The notes beneath the pieces are model-generated. The model made no database searches. It was not told the origin of the DNA and was given only the letters and a program-made list of their open reading frames with translations. The position numbers and the translations under genes are program-made. Of a DNA stretch of 64,000 nucleotides, positions 1-10,770 are shown in pieces; within the stretch, counting starts at the first letter, position 1; each line of letters begins with the position of its first letter. Source of the DNA: Shimia sp. Alg240-R146 (GTDB lineage: Bacteria > Pseudomonadota > Alphaproteobacteria > Rhodobacterales > Rhodobacteraceae); the NCBI RefSeq assembly GCF_947331465.1, contig NZ_CAMZOK010000002.1:558001-622000 (forward strand), written 5' to 3'.

Positions 1-457
1 GGTTGCGTGCCATGAAGCTGTCAACGCGGGAGGTGGCAAGATCGTTGGTCTTGGCTTTGCGCGCCCCGCGGGAGCGGTCAAAGAAGCGTCGCGCGGGGTC
101 ATGATCCGCAATCAGGGCGCGGAATTTGGCAGGCGGCAATACCAGCAACAGGGCGTGTTCTTCGGCACGGGCCGAGGTGACGGCGATGCCGTCGCGCAGC
201 AATCCGCGTTCGCCAAAAGAGTTGCGCAGACCGAGGTGGGACACGACCACGTCATTTTCGTCGCGCACTTCGATCACGCCTTCATAGACGATGAACAGAC
301 CTGCGAGTTTCTCGCCAAGGTCATAGACAGAGAATTCCTTTTCGACCTCCCAGACCTCAAAGTCGTCTGCCAAAGTCAGCAGGGTCTCAGGAGGAAGCGC
401 ATCATAGGGGTGCACGGCGCGCAAGAAGCGGGTGATCTGGTCGTTGGTAAGGGGCAT
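1..457 (-). CDS. Cyclic-nucleotide-binding-domain protein (partial; probable DUF294 nucleotidyltransferase-like)
   Basis: The N-terminal 152 residues read from the ATG at 457 leftwards and leave the window at base 1, so the gene is cut. The visible part resembles a cNMP-binding beta-barrel: it has an FxVYDLGEK stretch, a GLFIVYEGVIEVRDEN strand pair, and a SFGERGLLRDG segment matching the phosphate-binding-cassette region (GE followed by a nearby R). In related bacteria the gene after this symporter encodes a cNMP/CBS/DUF294 nucleotidyltransferase protein; that full architecture is inferred, since only the first domain is in view. It lies 110 bp after the symporter stop on the same strand and may regulate acetate transport or use. 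Confidence 0.75.
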   Translation of the reverse strand, partial: MPLTNDQITRFLRAVHPYDALPPETLLTLADDFEVWEVEKEFSVYDLGEKLAGLFIVYEGVIEVRDENDVVVSHLGLRNSFGERGLLRDGIAVTSARAEEHALLLVLPPAKFRALIADHDPARRFFDRSRGARKAKTNDLATSRVDSFMARN

Positions 458-479
458 TCTCGGAACCTATCAGTGAAAT

Positions 480-506
480 GTCCCGCTCGACAGAGTCGAA
501 CGGGAC
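480..506 (-). terminator. Hairpin between symporter gene and cNMP-domain gene
   Basis: A 12-bp inverted repeat (arms 480-491 and 495-506, loop of 3) with a single G:U-type mismatch lies in the 109-bp gap after the symporter stop. On the minus strand it is followed by only a short AUUU, so termination would be weak. It could instead be an RNA-stabilising 3' structure or an attenuator lowering expression of the downstream gene. Confidence 0.4.
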
Positions 507-566
507 AGGATCAGGGGGGGCGGCGCCGGGGAGCGGACACCGCCCCGATCGGTCAAGTGGGACCGA

Positions 567-2351
567 TCAGTGATCCTGTGCTGCGCCTGCGCCTTTTGGA
601 ACGCGCACGCTTTCGACAAGGTCTTTGATCTCCTGGGGGATCGGCTTGGTCATGTTGGCCACCAGATACGCGACACCAAAGTTCACAGCCGCACCGACAG
701 CACCAAAGCTGGTCGATTTGATTGTGCCCAGAAGCGGGTCAGCATCGGTAAAGGAGTTGGTGCCCGGAATGAACAGCCAGCCTTTGTGCAGGAAGATATA
801 AACCAAAGTCACGGTCAGACCTGCGAGCATGCCTGCCACAGCGCCGGTGTTGTTGATCTTCTTGGAAAAGATCCCCATCATCAGAGCAGGGAAGATCGAA
901 GCCGCAGCAAGACCAAAGGCCAGAGCCACAGTTTGCGCCGCAAAGCCCGGAGGATTGAGACCCAGGTATGTGGCCACAGCAATGGCAACACCCATGGCAA
1001 TTCGTGCCGACAAAAGCTCACCTTTTTCCGAGATACCCGGATTGATGGCGCCTTTGATAAGGTCGTGAGACACAGCCGAGGAGATCGCGAGCAGCAAGCC
1101 AGCAGCTGTTGACAACGCAGCAGCAAGACCACCCGCAGCCACCAGACCAATCACCCAAGACGGCAGGTTGGCGATTTCCGGGTTGGCCAGAACAAGGATG
1201 TCACGGTTGAACTTGGTCAGCTCGTTGCCTTCCCAGCCTTTTTCCGCGGCCATCGCCTGCATGTCAGCATTCTTGTCGTTGTAATACTGAATCTTGCCGT
1301 CGCCGTTTTTGTCTTCCCAGTCCAGCAGACCGGTCTTCTGCCATGTGGCCATCCAGTCGTAACGGGGTTCATTTTCGATCTGCTCAACCGACACAGCTTC
1401 GCCGCTGGTTCCGTTGGGCCACATCATGTCGGTGATGTTCAGACGCGCCATGGCACCCACAGCCGGAGCTGTCAGATAAAGCAGCGCGATGAACACCAGC
1501 GCCCAACCGGCCGACCAACGTGCGTCAGACACTTTGGGAACGGTGAAGAAGCGCATGATGACGTGCGGCAGACCCGCAGTACCGATCATCAGCGACAAGG
1601 TGAACAGAACCATGTTCAGCGTGTCCGCGTGGTGGGCGGTATACTCGTTAAAGCCCAGCTCGCCCACGATGGCGTCAAGCTTCTGCAAGAGAGGCTCACC
1701 AGAAGCCACGTGATCGCCAAACAGACCCAGAGCAGGGATAGGGTTGCCGGTCAGCTGCAGCGAGATGAAGATCGCCGGAATGGTGTAGGCCATGATCAGG
1801 ACGACATATTGCGCCACCTGCGTATAGGTCACGCCTTTCATGCCGCCAAAAACAGCATAGGCAAACACCACACAGGCACCGATCAAAAGACCAGCTGTGT
1901 TGGACACCTCAAGGAAGCGGCCGAAAGCCACGCCCACACCGGTCATCTGACCGATCACATAGGTGGTGGAAGCCACAATCAGACAGATCACCGCAACGAT
2001 GCGGGCGGTCTGGCTGTAGAAGCGGTCGCCGATAAATTCCGACACGGTGAACTTGCCGAACTTACGCAGATAAGGCGCAAGCAGCAGCGCGAGCAGCACG
2101 TAGCCACCGGTCCAGCCCATCAGGAAGGAAGAGTTGTCATAGCCGGTAAAGGCGATGAGGCCGGCCATCGAAATGAACGAGGCCGCTGACATCCAGTCAG
2201 CCGCTGTCGCCATACCGTTGGTGACCGGGTGAATGCCGCGACCCGCAGCATAAAATTCAGACGTGGACCCGGCACGGGCCCAAATCGCGATGCCGATGTA
2301 GAGCGCAAAAGACGCGCCCACAAACATCAGGTTGATTGCAAATTGGCTCAT
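567..2351 (-). CDS. actP: Sodium:solute symporter, ActP/VC_2705-type (probable acetate permease)
   Basis: A 594-residue inner-membrane protein with about 13 hydrophobic helices, typical of the SSS family. The early motif FYAAGRGIHPVTNGMATAAD and the region around residues 400-430 (SWVIGLVAAGGLAAALSTAAGLLL) match the ActP/VC_2705 branch. It likely imports acetate or another short carboxylate with sodium. A hydrophilic loop of about 90 residues (about 303-395) contains an EF-hand-like segment at 347-358, DKNGDGKIQYYN. It follows the DUF4212 gene by 15 bp, and both sit downstream of acs and adk, so uptake and activation are probably co-expressed. Substrate is inferred from context. Confidence 0.9.
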   Translation of the reverse strand: MSQFAINLMFVGASFALYIGIAIWARAGSTSEFYAAGRGIHPVTNGMATAADWMSAASFISMAGLIAFTGYDNSSFLMGWTGGYVLLALLLAPYLRKFGKFTVSEFIGDRFYSQTARIVAVICLIVASTTYVIGQMTGVGVAFGRFLEVSNTAGLLIGACVVFAYAVFGGMKGVTYTQVAQYVVLIMAYTIPAIFISLQLTGNPIPALGLFGDHVASGEPLLQKLDAIVGELGFNEYTAHHADTLNMVLFTLSLMIGTAGLPHVIMRFFTVPKVSDARWSAGWALVFIALLYLTAPAVGAMARLNITDMMWPNGTSGEAVSVEQIENEPRYDWMATWQKTGLLDWEDKNGDGKIQYYNDKNADMQAMAAEKGWEGNELTKFNRDILVLANPEIANLPSWVIGLVAAGGLAAALSTAAGLLLAISSAVSHDLIKGAINPGISEKGELLSARIAMGVAIAVATYLGLNPPGFAAQTVALAFGLAAASIFPALMMGIFSKKINNTGAVAGMLAGLTVTLVYIFLHKGWLFIPGTNSFTDADPLLGTIKSTSFGAVGAAVNFGVAYLVANMTKPIPQEIKDLVESVRVPKGAGAAQDH

Positions 2352-2366
2352 TGTCCCACTGGTCCC

Positions 2367-2627
2367 TTATTCTTCTTCAACGCCGTGTTCGGCGTCGAGT
2401 TTGTTCATCTTCCAGGCGTAGAAAAAGATCAGGCCAAGAAAGACGAGAATGGAGCCTTGCTGTGCAAACCAGAAGCCAAGGTCAGTGCCGCCCACGGCAA
2501 TGCCGGACAGCATCGGGCGCAGCAGAATGCCAAACCCGAAAGAGACCAGCGCCCAGATGACGAGGCTGATCAGGATGATGCGAACATTGGCGGACCAATA
2601 TGCGCTGTTGGATGAGTTGTCGGACAT
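2367..2627 (-). CDS. DUF4212 small membrane protein, symporter partner subunit
   Basis: An 86-residue protein with two hydrophobic segments (about residues 16-38 and 52-74), the usual build of the DUF4212 'sodium/substrate symporter small subunit' that precedes VC_2705-type symporters. The start was set at the ATG at 2627 because a GGGAGGAGA ribosome-binding site lies just upstream; a longer TTG-initiated reading from 2663 would translate through that site. The C-terminus is acidic (AEHGVEEE). It sits 15 bp before the symporter gene, so translation is likely coupled. Confidence 0.88.
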   Translation of the reverse strand: MSDNSSNSAYWSANVRIILISLVIWALVSFGFGILLRPMLSGIAVGGTDLGFWFAQQGSILVFLGLIFFYAWKMNKLDAEHGVEEE

Positions 2628-2692
2628 GATGTCTCCTCCCTCTCGTTTCCGTTTCCTCCACAAGGGCGCCGATTTGCGCCCTCGCTTTCCCT

Positions 2693-3376
2693 TTAGGCCG
2701 TCGCCAGTGCGACGAGGGCCCCAAGTTCTTTGGCAATCGCGTCGATGTCGCCCATGGCGTCGACCGATTGCAGTGCACCTTTGCCGTCGTAGTAGGCAAT
2801 CAAAGGTGCGGTCTGTGCGTGATAAGCGTCTAGGCGCGACGCAACGGTTTCGGCGTTGTCATCCGCGCGGCGTTTGAAGTCGCCGCCGCCGCAGGTGTCG
2901 CAGACACCGGATTTGGCGGGTTGTTTGAAGCTGTCGTGATAGCCTTCACCGCAGCCACCACAGGTGTAGCGACCGGAAATGCGGGTCACCATGGCGCCGT
3001 CGTCAACCTCAAGGCTGATGGCGGCGTTGATGCGCTGACCGGTTTCGGACAAGAGCGCATCCAGCGCTTCGGCTTGAACCGTTGTGCGCGGGAAGCCATC
3101 AAGGATGACGCCCTTGGCACAGTCGGCCTCGCCCAGACGGTCCCGCAGGATGGCGATGACGATGTCGTCAGACACCAAGTCACCGGCCTCCATCACCGCT
3201 TTGGCCTGTTTGCCAGCGTCCGTGCCTGCAGCCACAGCCGCGCGCAACAGATCTCCGGTGGAAAGCTGCACGAGGCCAAACCGGGTTTCCAGCATACGCG
3301 CTTGCGTGCCTTTGCCGGCCCCGGGGGGGCCAAGCAAGATCAGAACAGGGGCGGGCGTGGTGGTTTTATCCAGCAT
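2693..3376 (-). CDS. adk: Adenylate kinase (Zn-LID type)
   Basis: Catalyses ATP + AMP to 2 ADP in the cytoplasm. The P-loop GPPGAGKGTQA lies near residues 16-26, a DGFPRT motif follows in the middle, and the LID is of the long zinc-binding kind with CGGC and CDTC pairs. Length (227 residues) is normal for long-LID adenylate kinases. It begins 3 bp after the acs stop codon, which suits its role: Acs releases AMP, which only adenylate kinase can return to the ATP pool. Roseobacters usually also carry an adk in the ribosomal-protein operon, so this may be a second, acetate-dedicated copy; that cannot be tested from this window. Confidence 0.93.
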   Translation of the reverse strand: MLDKTTTPAPVLILLGPPGAGKGTQARMLETRFGLVQLSTGDLLRAAVAAGTDAGKQAKAVMEAGDLVSDDIVIAILRDRLGEADCAKGVILDGFPRTTVQAEALDALLSETGQRINAAISLEVDDGAMVTRISGRYTCGGCGEGYHDSFKQPAKSGVCDTCGGGDFKRRADDNAETVASRLDAYHAQTAPLIAYYDGKGALQSVDAMGDIDAIAKELGALVALATA

Positions 3377-3379
3377 AGC

Positions 3380-5344
<1,965 letters not shown>

Positions 5345-5830
5345 AGAGGCTCCTCTCCTCGATCTCGAAACTTTCTCCCCGCTGCGCCCTTAGGGCAGCG
5401 TCAATTCCAAAGAATAGACAGATCGGAAAATAACTAAATAAGCACAGGAAAAAGAACGTAAATTCTGTAAATACATTTCCTGTTAGCGCTGAAATATCTG
5501 TAAATTAGTTGCCAAATCGTCGGGCATCTACTTGAAAATAAGGACTCTGTTAACCTCAGGCGTGTGTATGAAAAAGTGCAATCACCTGCCTTTGCGCAGA
5601 AGACAGCGGCGCAAAGCGACTTGTTGGCGGGTGTGACAAAACGTTCCATGCCTGCGCGCTCAGGGCTCACACTGCGTTCAAAGAGGGCGTCAAGAATTGC
5701 GGCGGGAACGCGGCGCGGGGGCGGCGCAGTGCCATCAACTGCGCCGAAAAGGGCGGCAAATGGCGCCGCTTTTGCCTGAATGCTGCCCAACTGCTCCTTC
5801 TATCTGGTCAGGCTGTCCAGAGGAGCTGAT
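5345..5830. other. Intergenic region with divergent promoters (acs / protease)
   Basis: About 486 bp with no convincing gene. The left half (5400-5560) is clearly AT-richer than its surroundings and probably holds the acs promoter; the right half holds the promoter of the protease gene. Short open frames here have no ribosome-binding sites or family features. Confidence 0.6.
5464..5505 (-). promoter_or_regulatory. Paired direct repeats upstream of acs
   Basis: The 9-mer TCTGTAAAT occurs at 5464-5472 and again at 5497-5505, a spacing of 33 bp, about three helical turns. They lie 120-161 bp before the acs start. The arrangement would suit cooperative binding of an activator or repressor on one DNA face, but no regulator is identified. 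Confidence 0.3.
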
Positions 5831-6544
5831 ATGCGCATTCTAAAAATAGCCTGTTTCGTTTTTGGCCTTGTGCCAACTGCGGGTTTTGCCGACGCCACCC
5901 AAGGGCGCAATATCAAGGACAGCCTGCCCGGCGAAGCGTCGGTGGGTCGCTTGATGGTCAGTGGCAATGCCATGTGTACTGGCGCCTTGGTGTCGCCGGA
6001 ACTGGTCTTGACGGCGGCGCATTGTCTTTATGATCCCAAAACCGGACGCCGCGTAGAACCCGGCCAAATCGAATTTCAGGCGGGCCTTCGGAATGGCAAG
6101 GCCACAGCTGTAAGGCGCGTCCAAAGCGCCGTTGCCCATCCCGATTACCGCCACGTCCGCAATGGTGCGGCGCAGGTGGGCCACGATCTGGCGTTGCTGC
6201 GGCTGACCAGCCCGATTGACAGCAGCGCTGTACTGCCTATGGCGCAGGACATCCGGTTGGGGTCTGGCGACATGCTGGGCGTGTTGAGCTATACGATCGG
6301 CAATCGCAATGATCCGGTGCTGGAATATCCCTGTCGGGTTCTGGCCACGCAGCACCAAACGCTGGTGATGTCGTGTGACGTCGATTTTGGCGCCTCGGGC
6401 GCGCCGGTTCTCGCTCTAAGAAACGGAAAAACACCGTCGTTGGTGTCTGTGGTGTCAGCCCGTGCCGCGATGGGCGGGCGCACTGTGTCTGTTGGCACGA
6501 CGCTAACCGCTAAGGCCCTGCAAGAGATGATGCGGGGCGGCTGA
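5831..6544 (+). CDS. Exported trypsin-like serine protease (S1 family)
   Basis: A 237-residue protein starting at the ATG at 5831, chosen because GAGGAG lies 5-6 bases upstream and because a signal peptide follows at once (MRILKIACFVFGLVPTAGFA, cleavage near residue 20). The chymotrypsin-fold triad is visible: His in LTAAHC, Asp in GHDLALLRL, Ser in FGASGAPVL. Length fits a single protease domain without PDZ. It is likely periplasmic or secreted; the substrate is unknown. Its 3' end lies 3 bp from the converging LysE-type gene. Confidence 0.88.
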   Translation: MRILKIACFVFGLVPTAGFADATQGRNIKDSLPGEASVGRLMVSGNAMCTGALVSPELVLTAAHCLYDPKTGRRVEPGQIEFQAGLRNGKATAVRRVQSAVAHPDYRHVRNGAAQVGHDLALLRLTSPIDSSAVLPMAQDIRLGSGDMLGVLSYTIGNRNDPVLEYPCRVLATQHQTLVMSCDVDFGASGAPVLALRNGKTPSLVSVVSARAAMGGRTVSVGTTLTAKALQEMMRGG

Positions 6545-6547
6545 GGC

Positions 6548-7150
6548 CTAACGGTCAATCAGCAAACGCAAGCCGAGTGCGCCCAACACGCTGGCGGCGA
6601 TACGGTCTAGCCAAAGCTTGCCGCGCAAATAGCGCCGGCTGACGGCCTCGGTGCTCATGCCAAATGCGATGGCGGTGTACACGATCCATTCCACCACAAG
6701 ATGGTTGGCGAGGACCAAGAAGTTTTCGCCAAATGTCATGTTGGGCGGGAAGATCACCACCAGAACGGCGGCAGCAAACAGCACCGATTTCGGGTTCATC
6801 AGATTGATGAGGATGCCTTGGCGAAAGGCGTGTCGCGCGGGTTTCACATCTGTGGACAGCGGATCGCGGGCGCCCCTCCACATGCCAAACGCGATATAAA
6901 GAAGATAGAGCGCGCCGATGGTCTTCACGGCGGTGTAGGCCCATGGGAAGGCGACAAACACAACTTCCAACCCAAAGAGCGCTGCACCGGTCCAGAGCGC
7001 AGCCATCAGGCCAAGCCCCATGCCGACGGCGATACCTGCGCGCCGACCACTGGACACCGCGGTTTTTACGGCGACGAGAAAGGCCGGACCAGGGCTGGCA
7101 ATAGCTGCCAGCAGGGCGATGTTGAAAGCGATGATGTGGGTGAGTTCCAT
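6548..7150 (-). CDS. LysE/RhtB-family amino-acid exporter
   Basis: A 200-residue, roughly six-helix inner-membrane protein. The N-terminal ASPGPAFLVAVKTAVSSGRRAGIAVGMGLG segment is the family hallmark (SPGP motif then a Gly-rich helix), and NLMNPKSVLFAAAVLVV matches the conserved NPK region. The family exports amino acids or homoserine-lactone-like solutes; the substrate cannot be named. It is a single gene, convergent with the protease. Confidence 0.88.
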   Translation of the reverse strand: MELTHIIAFNIALLAAIASPGPAFLVAVKTAVSSGRRAGIAVGMGLGLMAALWTGAALFGLEVVFVAFPWAYTAVKTIGALYLLYIAFGMWRGARDPLSTDVKPARHAFRQGILINLMNPKSVLFAAAVLVVIFPPNMTFGENFLVLANHLVVEWIVYTAIAFGMSTEAVSRRYLRGKLWLDRIAASVLGALGLRLLIDR

Positions 7151-7279
7151 AAGGCGTGCTCCGGCTGTCCTTGGCGTAGGCTAGGGGAGAATGCCGGATG
7201 TGTCATGGCCTTAAAGAGTTGGAGCCATACACCTTTTGTGGGGCTGCCTATCAAACACGCAAATGATCGACGGGAGGCT

Positions 7280-8473
7280 CTATGGTTCGCGGAACGCTTC
7301 GCGGGATTTGTAGAGCGGTTTCATCAGATAGCGCAGCACGGTTTTTGAACCGGTGTGCAACTCGACGCTGGCGCGCATTCCGGGGCGGATCTCGATGGCT
7401 TTTTGGCGCTCAGTCAGATTGTCGATGTCGACCGTCACGGTCACACGATAAAACGGTGGCAAAGACGGGTCGCGCTCATCTTCAAATGTATCGGCAGAAA
7501 TGAAATCCACTTTGCCTTTGAGCGTACCGTAGATCGTGTAGTCATAAGCCGTGAGCTTGATCGACGCTTCCTGACCGGGCTCTACATTGGCGATGTTTTC
7601 CGGTCGCACCCGCGCCTCGACAAACAGGTCTTCGCCCAAGGGAATGATCTCAAATATCTCGTCGCCGGGGCGGATGACACCGCCGATGGTTGTCACCGCA
7701 AGGCTGTTGACGATGCCGCGCATGGGGGCGGTGATCACGGTGCGGTTCAGCTGATCCGTGGCAAGACGGATTTCCTGTTTGAGCGATGTGATGTCTTTGA
7801 GGGTCTCGGAGTATTCCTCGGCCAGCTCAAGTTCTGCCTGCGTGAGGATGTCCATATAGCGGATCTCGGCCTCGGCGGACTTTTCCCGCGCCTTGTTGAC
7901 CTCCAAAAGCGCGACGTATTCCTTTTTGTAGAGGGACTGCATGTTGCGCAGCTCCTCTTTGGCTTGCTCAAGTTGGGTAAACGCGCCCTCACGGCGGCTG
8001 TCCAGATCGGTTTGGCGCGCCTTAAGCAGCGCGCGTTCAGACGCAAGAATGCGCGTGGCGCGCTTGGCGTATTCTGCGGGAACTTCAAATTCAAAGGCGC
8101 CGGCGATTTCCGCCTCAAGCCGCATGCGGCGAATTTCCAGTGCGTCGATCTGATCCTGCAAATCGTCAAAGGCAGAGCGGAAGCGGGTATCGCTGAGCGT
8201 GGCGAGAACCTGTCCGGCTTCGACCAAGTCGCCTTGTTTCACGGCGAGATCTGCGAGAATGCCGCCTTCGAGGTTTTGCACCGATTGGCTGCGCGAGGAA
8301 CTGACGACTTCGCCATCTGCGCGCACAATTTCGTCCACCCAAGCAAAGGCGGCCCAGATCAGGAACAGCAAAACTGCCCCCGCAATCAGGCGGATCGTCA
8401 GGCGTGAGGCGCGCAGTTGATCGTCAAACGCCGTGTCGGTGTCGTCAAAATGCTCAGGTGTCAGGCTGGTCAT
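7280..8473 (-). CDS. HlyD-family periplasmic adaptor of type I secretion system
   Basis: A 397-residue membrane-fusion protein: short cytoplasmic N-terminus, one transmembrane helix at about residues 28-46, a lipoyl/barrel-sandwich half (VKQGDLVEAGQVLATLSDTRF), a long coiled-coil hairpin at about 100-245, then the second half-motif and the conserved PGMRASVELHTGSKTVLRYLMKPL end typical of HlyD. It bridges the inner-membrane ABC exporter and the TolC-like pore. Its start overlaps the ABC gene stop by 4 bp, so it is the last gene of the secretion operon. Confidence 0.93.
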   Translation of the reverse strand: MTSLTPEHFDDTDTAFDDQLRASRLTIRLIAGAVLLFLIWAAFAWVDEIVRADGEVVSSSRSQSVQNLEGGILADLAVKQGDLVEAGQVLATLSDTRFRSAFDDLQDQIDALEIRRMRLEAEIAGAFEFEVPAEYAKRATRILASERALLKARQTDLDSRREGAFTQLEQAKEELRNMQSLYKKEYVALLEVNKAREKSAEAEIRYMDILTQAELELAEEYSETLKDITSLKQEIRLATDQLNRTVITAPMRGIVNSLAVTTIGGVIRPGDEIFEIIPLGEDLFVEARVRPENIANVEPGQEASIKLTAYDYTIYGTLKGKVDFISADTFEDERDPSLPPFYRVTVTVDIDNLTERQKAIEIRPGMRASVELHTGSKTVLRYLMKPLYKSREAFREP

Positions 8474-10770
8474 GCGCGCTCCCCTGCGGCGAGATGCGCC
8501 AGCACTTTTTCGCGCGGGCCATCCACCACCAGACGCCCGCTTTGCAGGATCAAGGTGCGGGTGGAAAGCGCCAGAATAGGTGTGCGATGTGTGGCGATCA
8601 GCGCGGTGCGTCCGTCAAGCCAAGTGCCAAGGCGGCTGACCAATGTGCGTTCCAGCGTTTGATCAAGCGCGGCTGTGGGTTCATCCAACAGCACCACAGG
8701 CGGGTTTTGCAGCCAGAGCCGCGCCCAGCCGATGGACTGGCGCTGACCAATCGACAGGCCTTCGCCGCCGTCACGCACTTGCAGGTCAAGGCCTTGGGCG
8801 TGGTTGCGAATGAATTCGCCAAGACCGGCAAAATCAAGCGCCGCCATCAGGCGATCATCATCGCGTTCCAGTTGGGTCAGGTTGAGGTTGTCCCGCAAGC
8901 TGCCCGCAAACAGGCGTACGTCTTGGGACAGGTAGCCGATGCCACGTCGCAGGTCGCGCTGGTCGATTTGGCCCATGTCGGCGCCGTCCACAAGAATGCG
9001 GCCTTTGGTGGTGCCGTAAAGTCCGGCGAGCAGTTTCAGAAGTGTGGATTTTCCGGAGCCGTTGGCGCCCAGTATGGTGACGCGCTGACCAGGCTTAATC
9101 ACAACGCCGGGAACATCGAGCGTGGGCGCGACGTCCTCATCATAGGAAAAGCTGACTTCGCGCAGTTCAAACTGACCCTTAATGGTTTCGCGGCGCAAAT
9201 ACTTGCGGGCGCCATCTTTTTCCTGTTCGGAAAGCGCAATGGTATCAAGTGCTTCCAGCGCGCCTTTGACGTTGGACCAGCGCGCCAGTGTGCCGGCGAA
9301 TTGCGTGAGCGGCGCCAGCGTGCGCGAGGTAAGAATACCCGTGGCGATGATGGTGCCGACAGTGAATTCGCCCGCAAACACGAGGTAGGTGCCAATGACC
9401 ACGGTGGCAATATAAGTGATCTGCTGCACACCTTGGGACCAGTGGGTCAAGGTGGCGGCAAGGCGGCGTTGTTCGGCGCTGGAGTGGCTGGAAACTTCGT
9501 TGAGTTCGTCCCAAAGGCGCAACACGCGATCCTCGCCGCGTTGGGTTTTCACGGTGTCGAGTTCGGTGATGACCTCTTGCAAGAGCCGCCCGACCTTGGT
9601 CGACGCTCCTTGGGTCTGGCGCGACAGCGCGATCATGCGTTTTTGCAGGACATAGGCGGGCAGGACCATCAAAAGACCGCCCGCGATCAGAACCCAAACC
9701 ATGTTGCCCGCAATTGACGCCACCAGCGCAAGAAAGATCAAGATAAACGGCATGTCCGCCAGCACTGCGATGGTGGAGGAGGTGAAGAAATCTCGCACCG
9801 CGCCAAAGTCGCGCATGGCGGCAAACAGGCCGGATGGGGGCAGGGGGCGGCGGTCCGAGCGCATGCCCAGCAGACGTTTCATCAGCCGGTGCTGGATCGA
9901 AAGCTCCATCCGGCGGCCAGCGGCATCGCTCATGCGCGCGCGCGCCAGTTTCAGCGCGCCCTCAAGCAGGATCGCCGCAACAACGCCCATCGCCAACACC
10001 CAAAGCGTGGCCTCGGATTGATGTGGGATCACGCGGTCATAGACTTGCAGCGAAAACAGCGCGACGGCGACTGCGAGCAAGTTGGCCACAAGCGAGCCCA
10101 ACATGATTTCGCCGACATGGCGGCGGTATTTGGAGAACTCCCCCCAAAACCAGTGCCCCGTGGTCAGTTGCGGCACATGCCGATCCGCCAATTGGCGCAG
10201 GGAGACCTTGGCGGCCAAGGCAGAGCCTGCAAAGAATGGCGCGAAGTCAGCCACCGGCACCTCGGCGCGGTTGTCGACACAGGTCGCGTCAAACACTGTC
10301 AGCGTGTCGTCTTCTTGAGACAGAACGAGCACGGATTGGCCGTTGGTCATCATCGCGATCGCGGGCCAGCTTTTGGGGCTGATGGCGAGGCGGTTGTGTA
10401 CTTTGGGGTCGACGCCCGCGTGGGCCAAAGCTTTGGCAAGCGCGCCAATGGTCACGTCGCCGGGGGCCGTCGTCCACATGAACTCGCCGATGTCGGACAC
10501 GGGTATGTCGACGCCATTGAGCGCGGCCAAGGTGGCCACAAGGCCGGCGCGGTGTTCAATGCGGGTGGCCGTGGCCTCGACCAGATCGTGAAGGGCGTCT
10601 GCAGGCTTGGCTGTATCAGGCTGTGGTGTCGGCGCGGGCTGCGGGGCAGAGCGCGCGTGGGTTTGGTCGGCTGGTTTGGGGCTGGTGGGGACCGATTGAG
10701 GCGCATTGGCCGCTGCGCCGGGTTTCACAGCCGCAATGGAGAGCACAACCGGGGCTTTGGCCTTGGTCAA
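8470..10770 (-). CDS. Type I secretion ABC transporter with degenerate C39-like domain (LapB/RTX type)
   Basis: A 766-residue fused exporter. Residues 1-65 are a Pro/Ala-rich tail; about 66-190 resemble a C39 peptidase domain but without a catalytic Cys, the 'CLD' form that recognises substrates without cutting them, as expected for RTX or adhesin cargo. About 215-500 is the membrane domain; about 520-766 the ATPase with Walker A GANGSGKST, a signature variant LSIGQRQ, and Walker B VVLLDEPTAALD. It overlaps the outer-membrane gene and the adaptor gene by 4 bp each. Likely cargo: the adhesin and glycosidase encoded just upstream. Confidence 0.93.
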   Translation of the reverse strand: MTKAKAPVVLSIAAVKPGAAANAPQSVPTSPKPADQTHARSAPQPAPTPQPDTAKPADALHDLVEATATRIEHRAGLVATLAALNGVDIPVSDIGEFMWTTAPGDVTIGALAKALAHAGVDPKVHNRLAISPKSWPAIAMMTNGQSVLVLSQEDDTLTVFDATCVDNRAEVPVADFAPFFAGSALAAKVSLRQLADRHVPQLTTGHWFWGEFSKYRRHVGEIMLGSLVANLLAVAVALFSLQVYDRVIPHQSEATLWVLAMGVVAAILLEGALKLARARMSDAAGRRMELSIQHRLMKRLLGMRSDRRPLPPSGLFAAMRDFGAVRDFFTSSTIAVLADMPFILIFLALVASIAGNMVWVLIAGGLLMVLPAYVLQKRMIALSRQTQGASTKVGRLLQEVITELDTVKTQRGEDRVLRLWDELNEVSSHSSAEQRRLAATLTHWSQGVQQITYIATVVIGTYLVFAGEFTVGTIIATGILTSRTLAPLTQFAGTLARWSNVKGALEALDTIALSEQEKDGARKYLRRETIKGQFELREVSFSYDEDVAPTLDVPGVVIKPGQRVTILGANGSGKSTLLKLLAGLYGTTKGRILVDGADMGQIDQRDLRRGIGYLSQDVRLFAGSLRDNLNLTQLERDDDRLMAALDFAGLGEFIRNHAQGLDLQVRDGGEGLSIGQRQSIGWARLWLQNPPVVLLDEPTAALDQTLERTLVSRLGTWLDGRTALIATHRTPILALSTRTLILQSGRLVVDGPREKVLAHLAAGERA

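Noticed and set aside
5434-5790. 118-codon minus-strand frame in the acs/protease spacer
   Set aside because: No ribosome-binding site or family, and it crosses an AT-rich promoter-like stretch and the protease gene leader.
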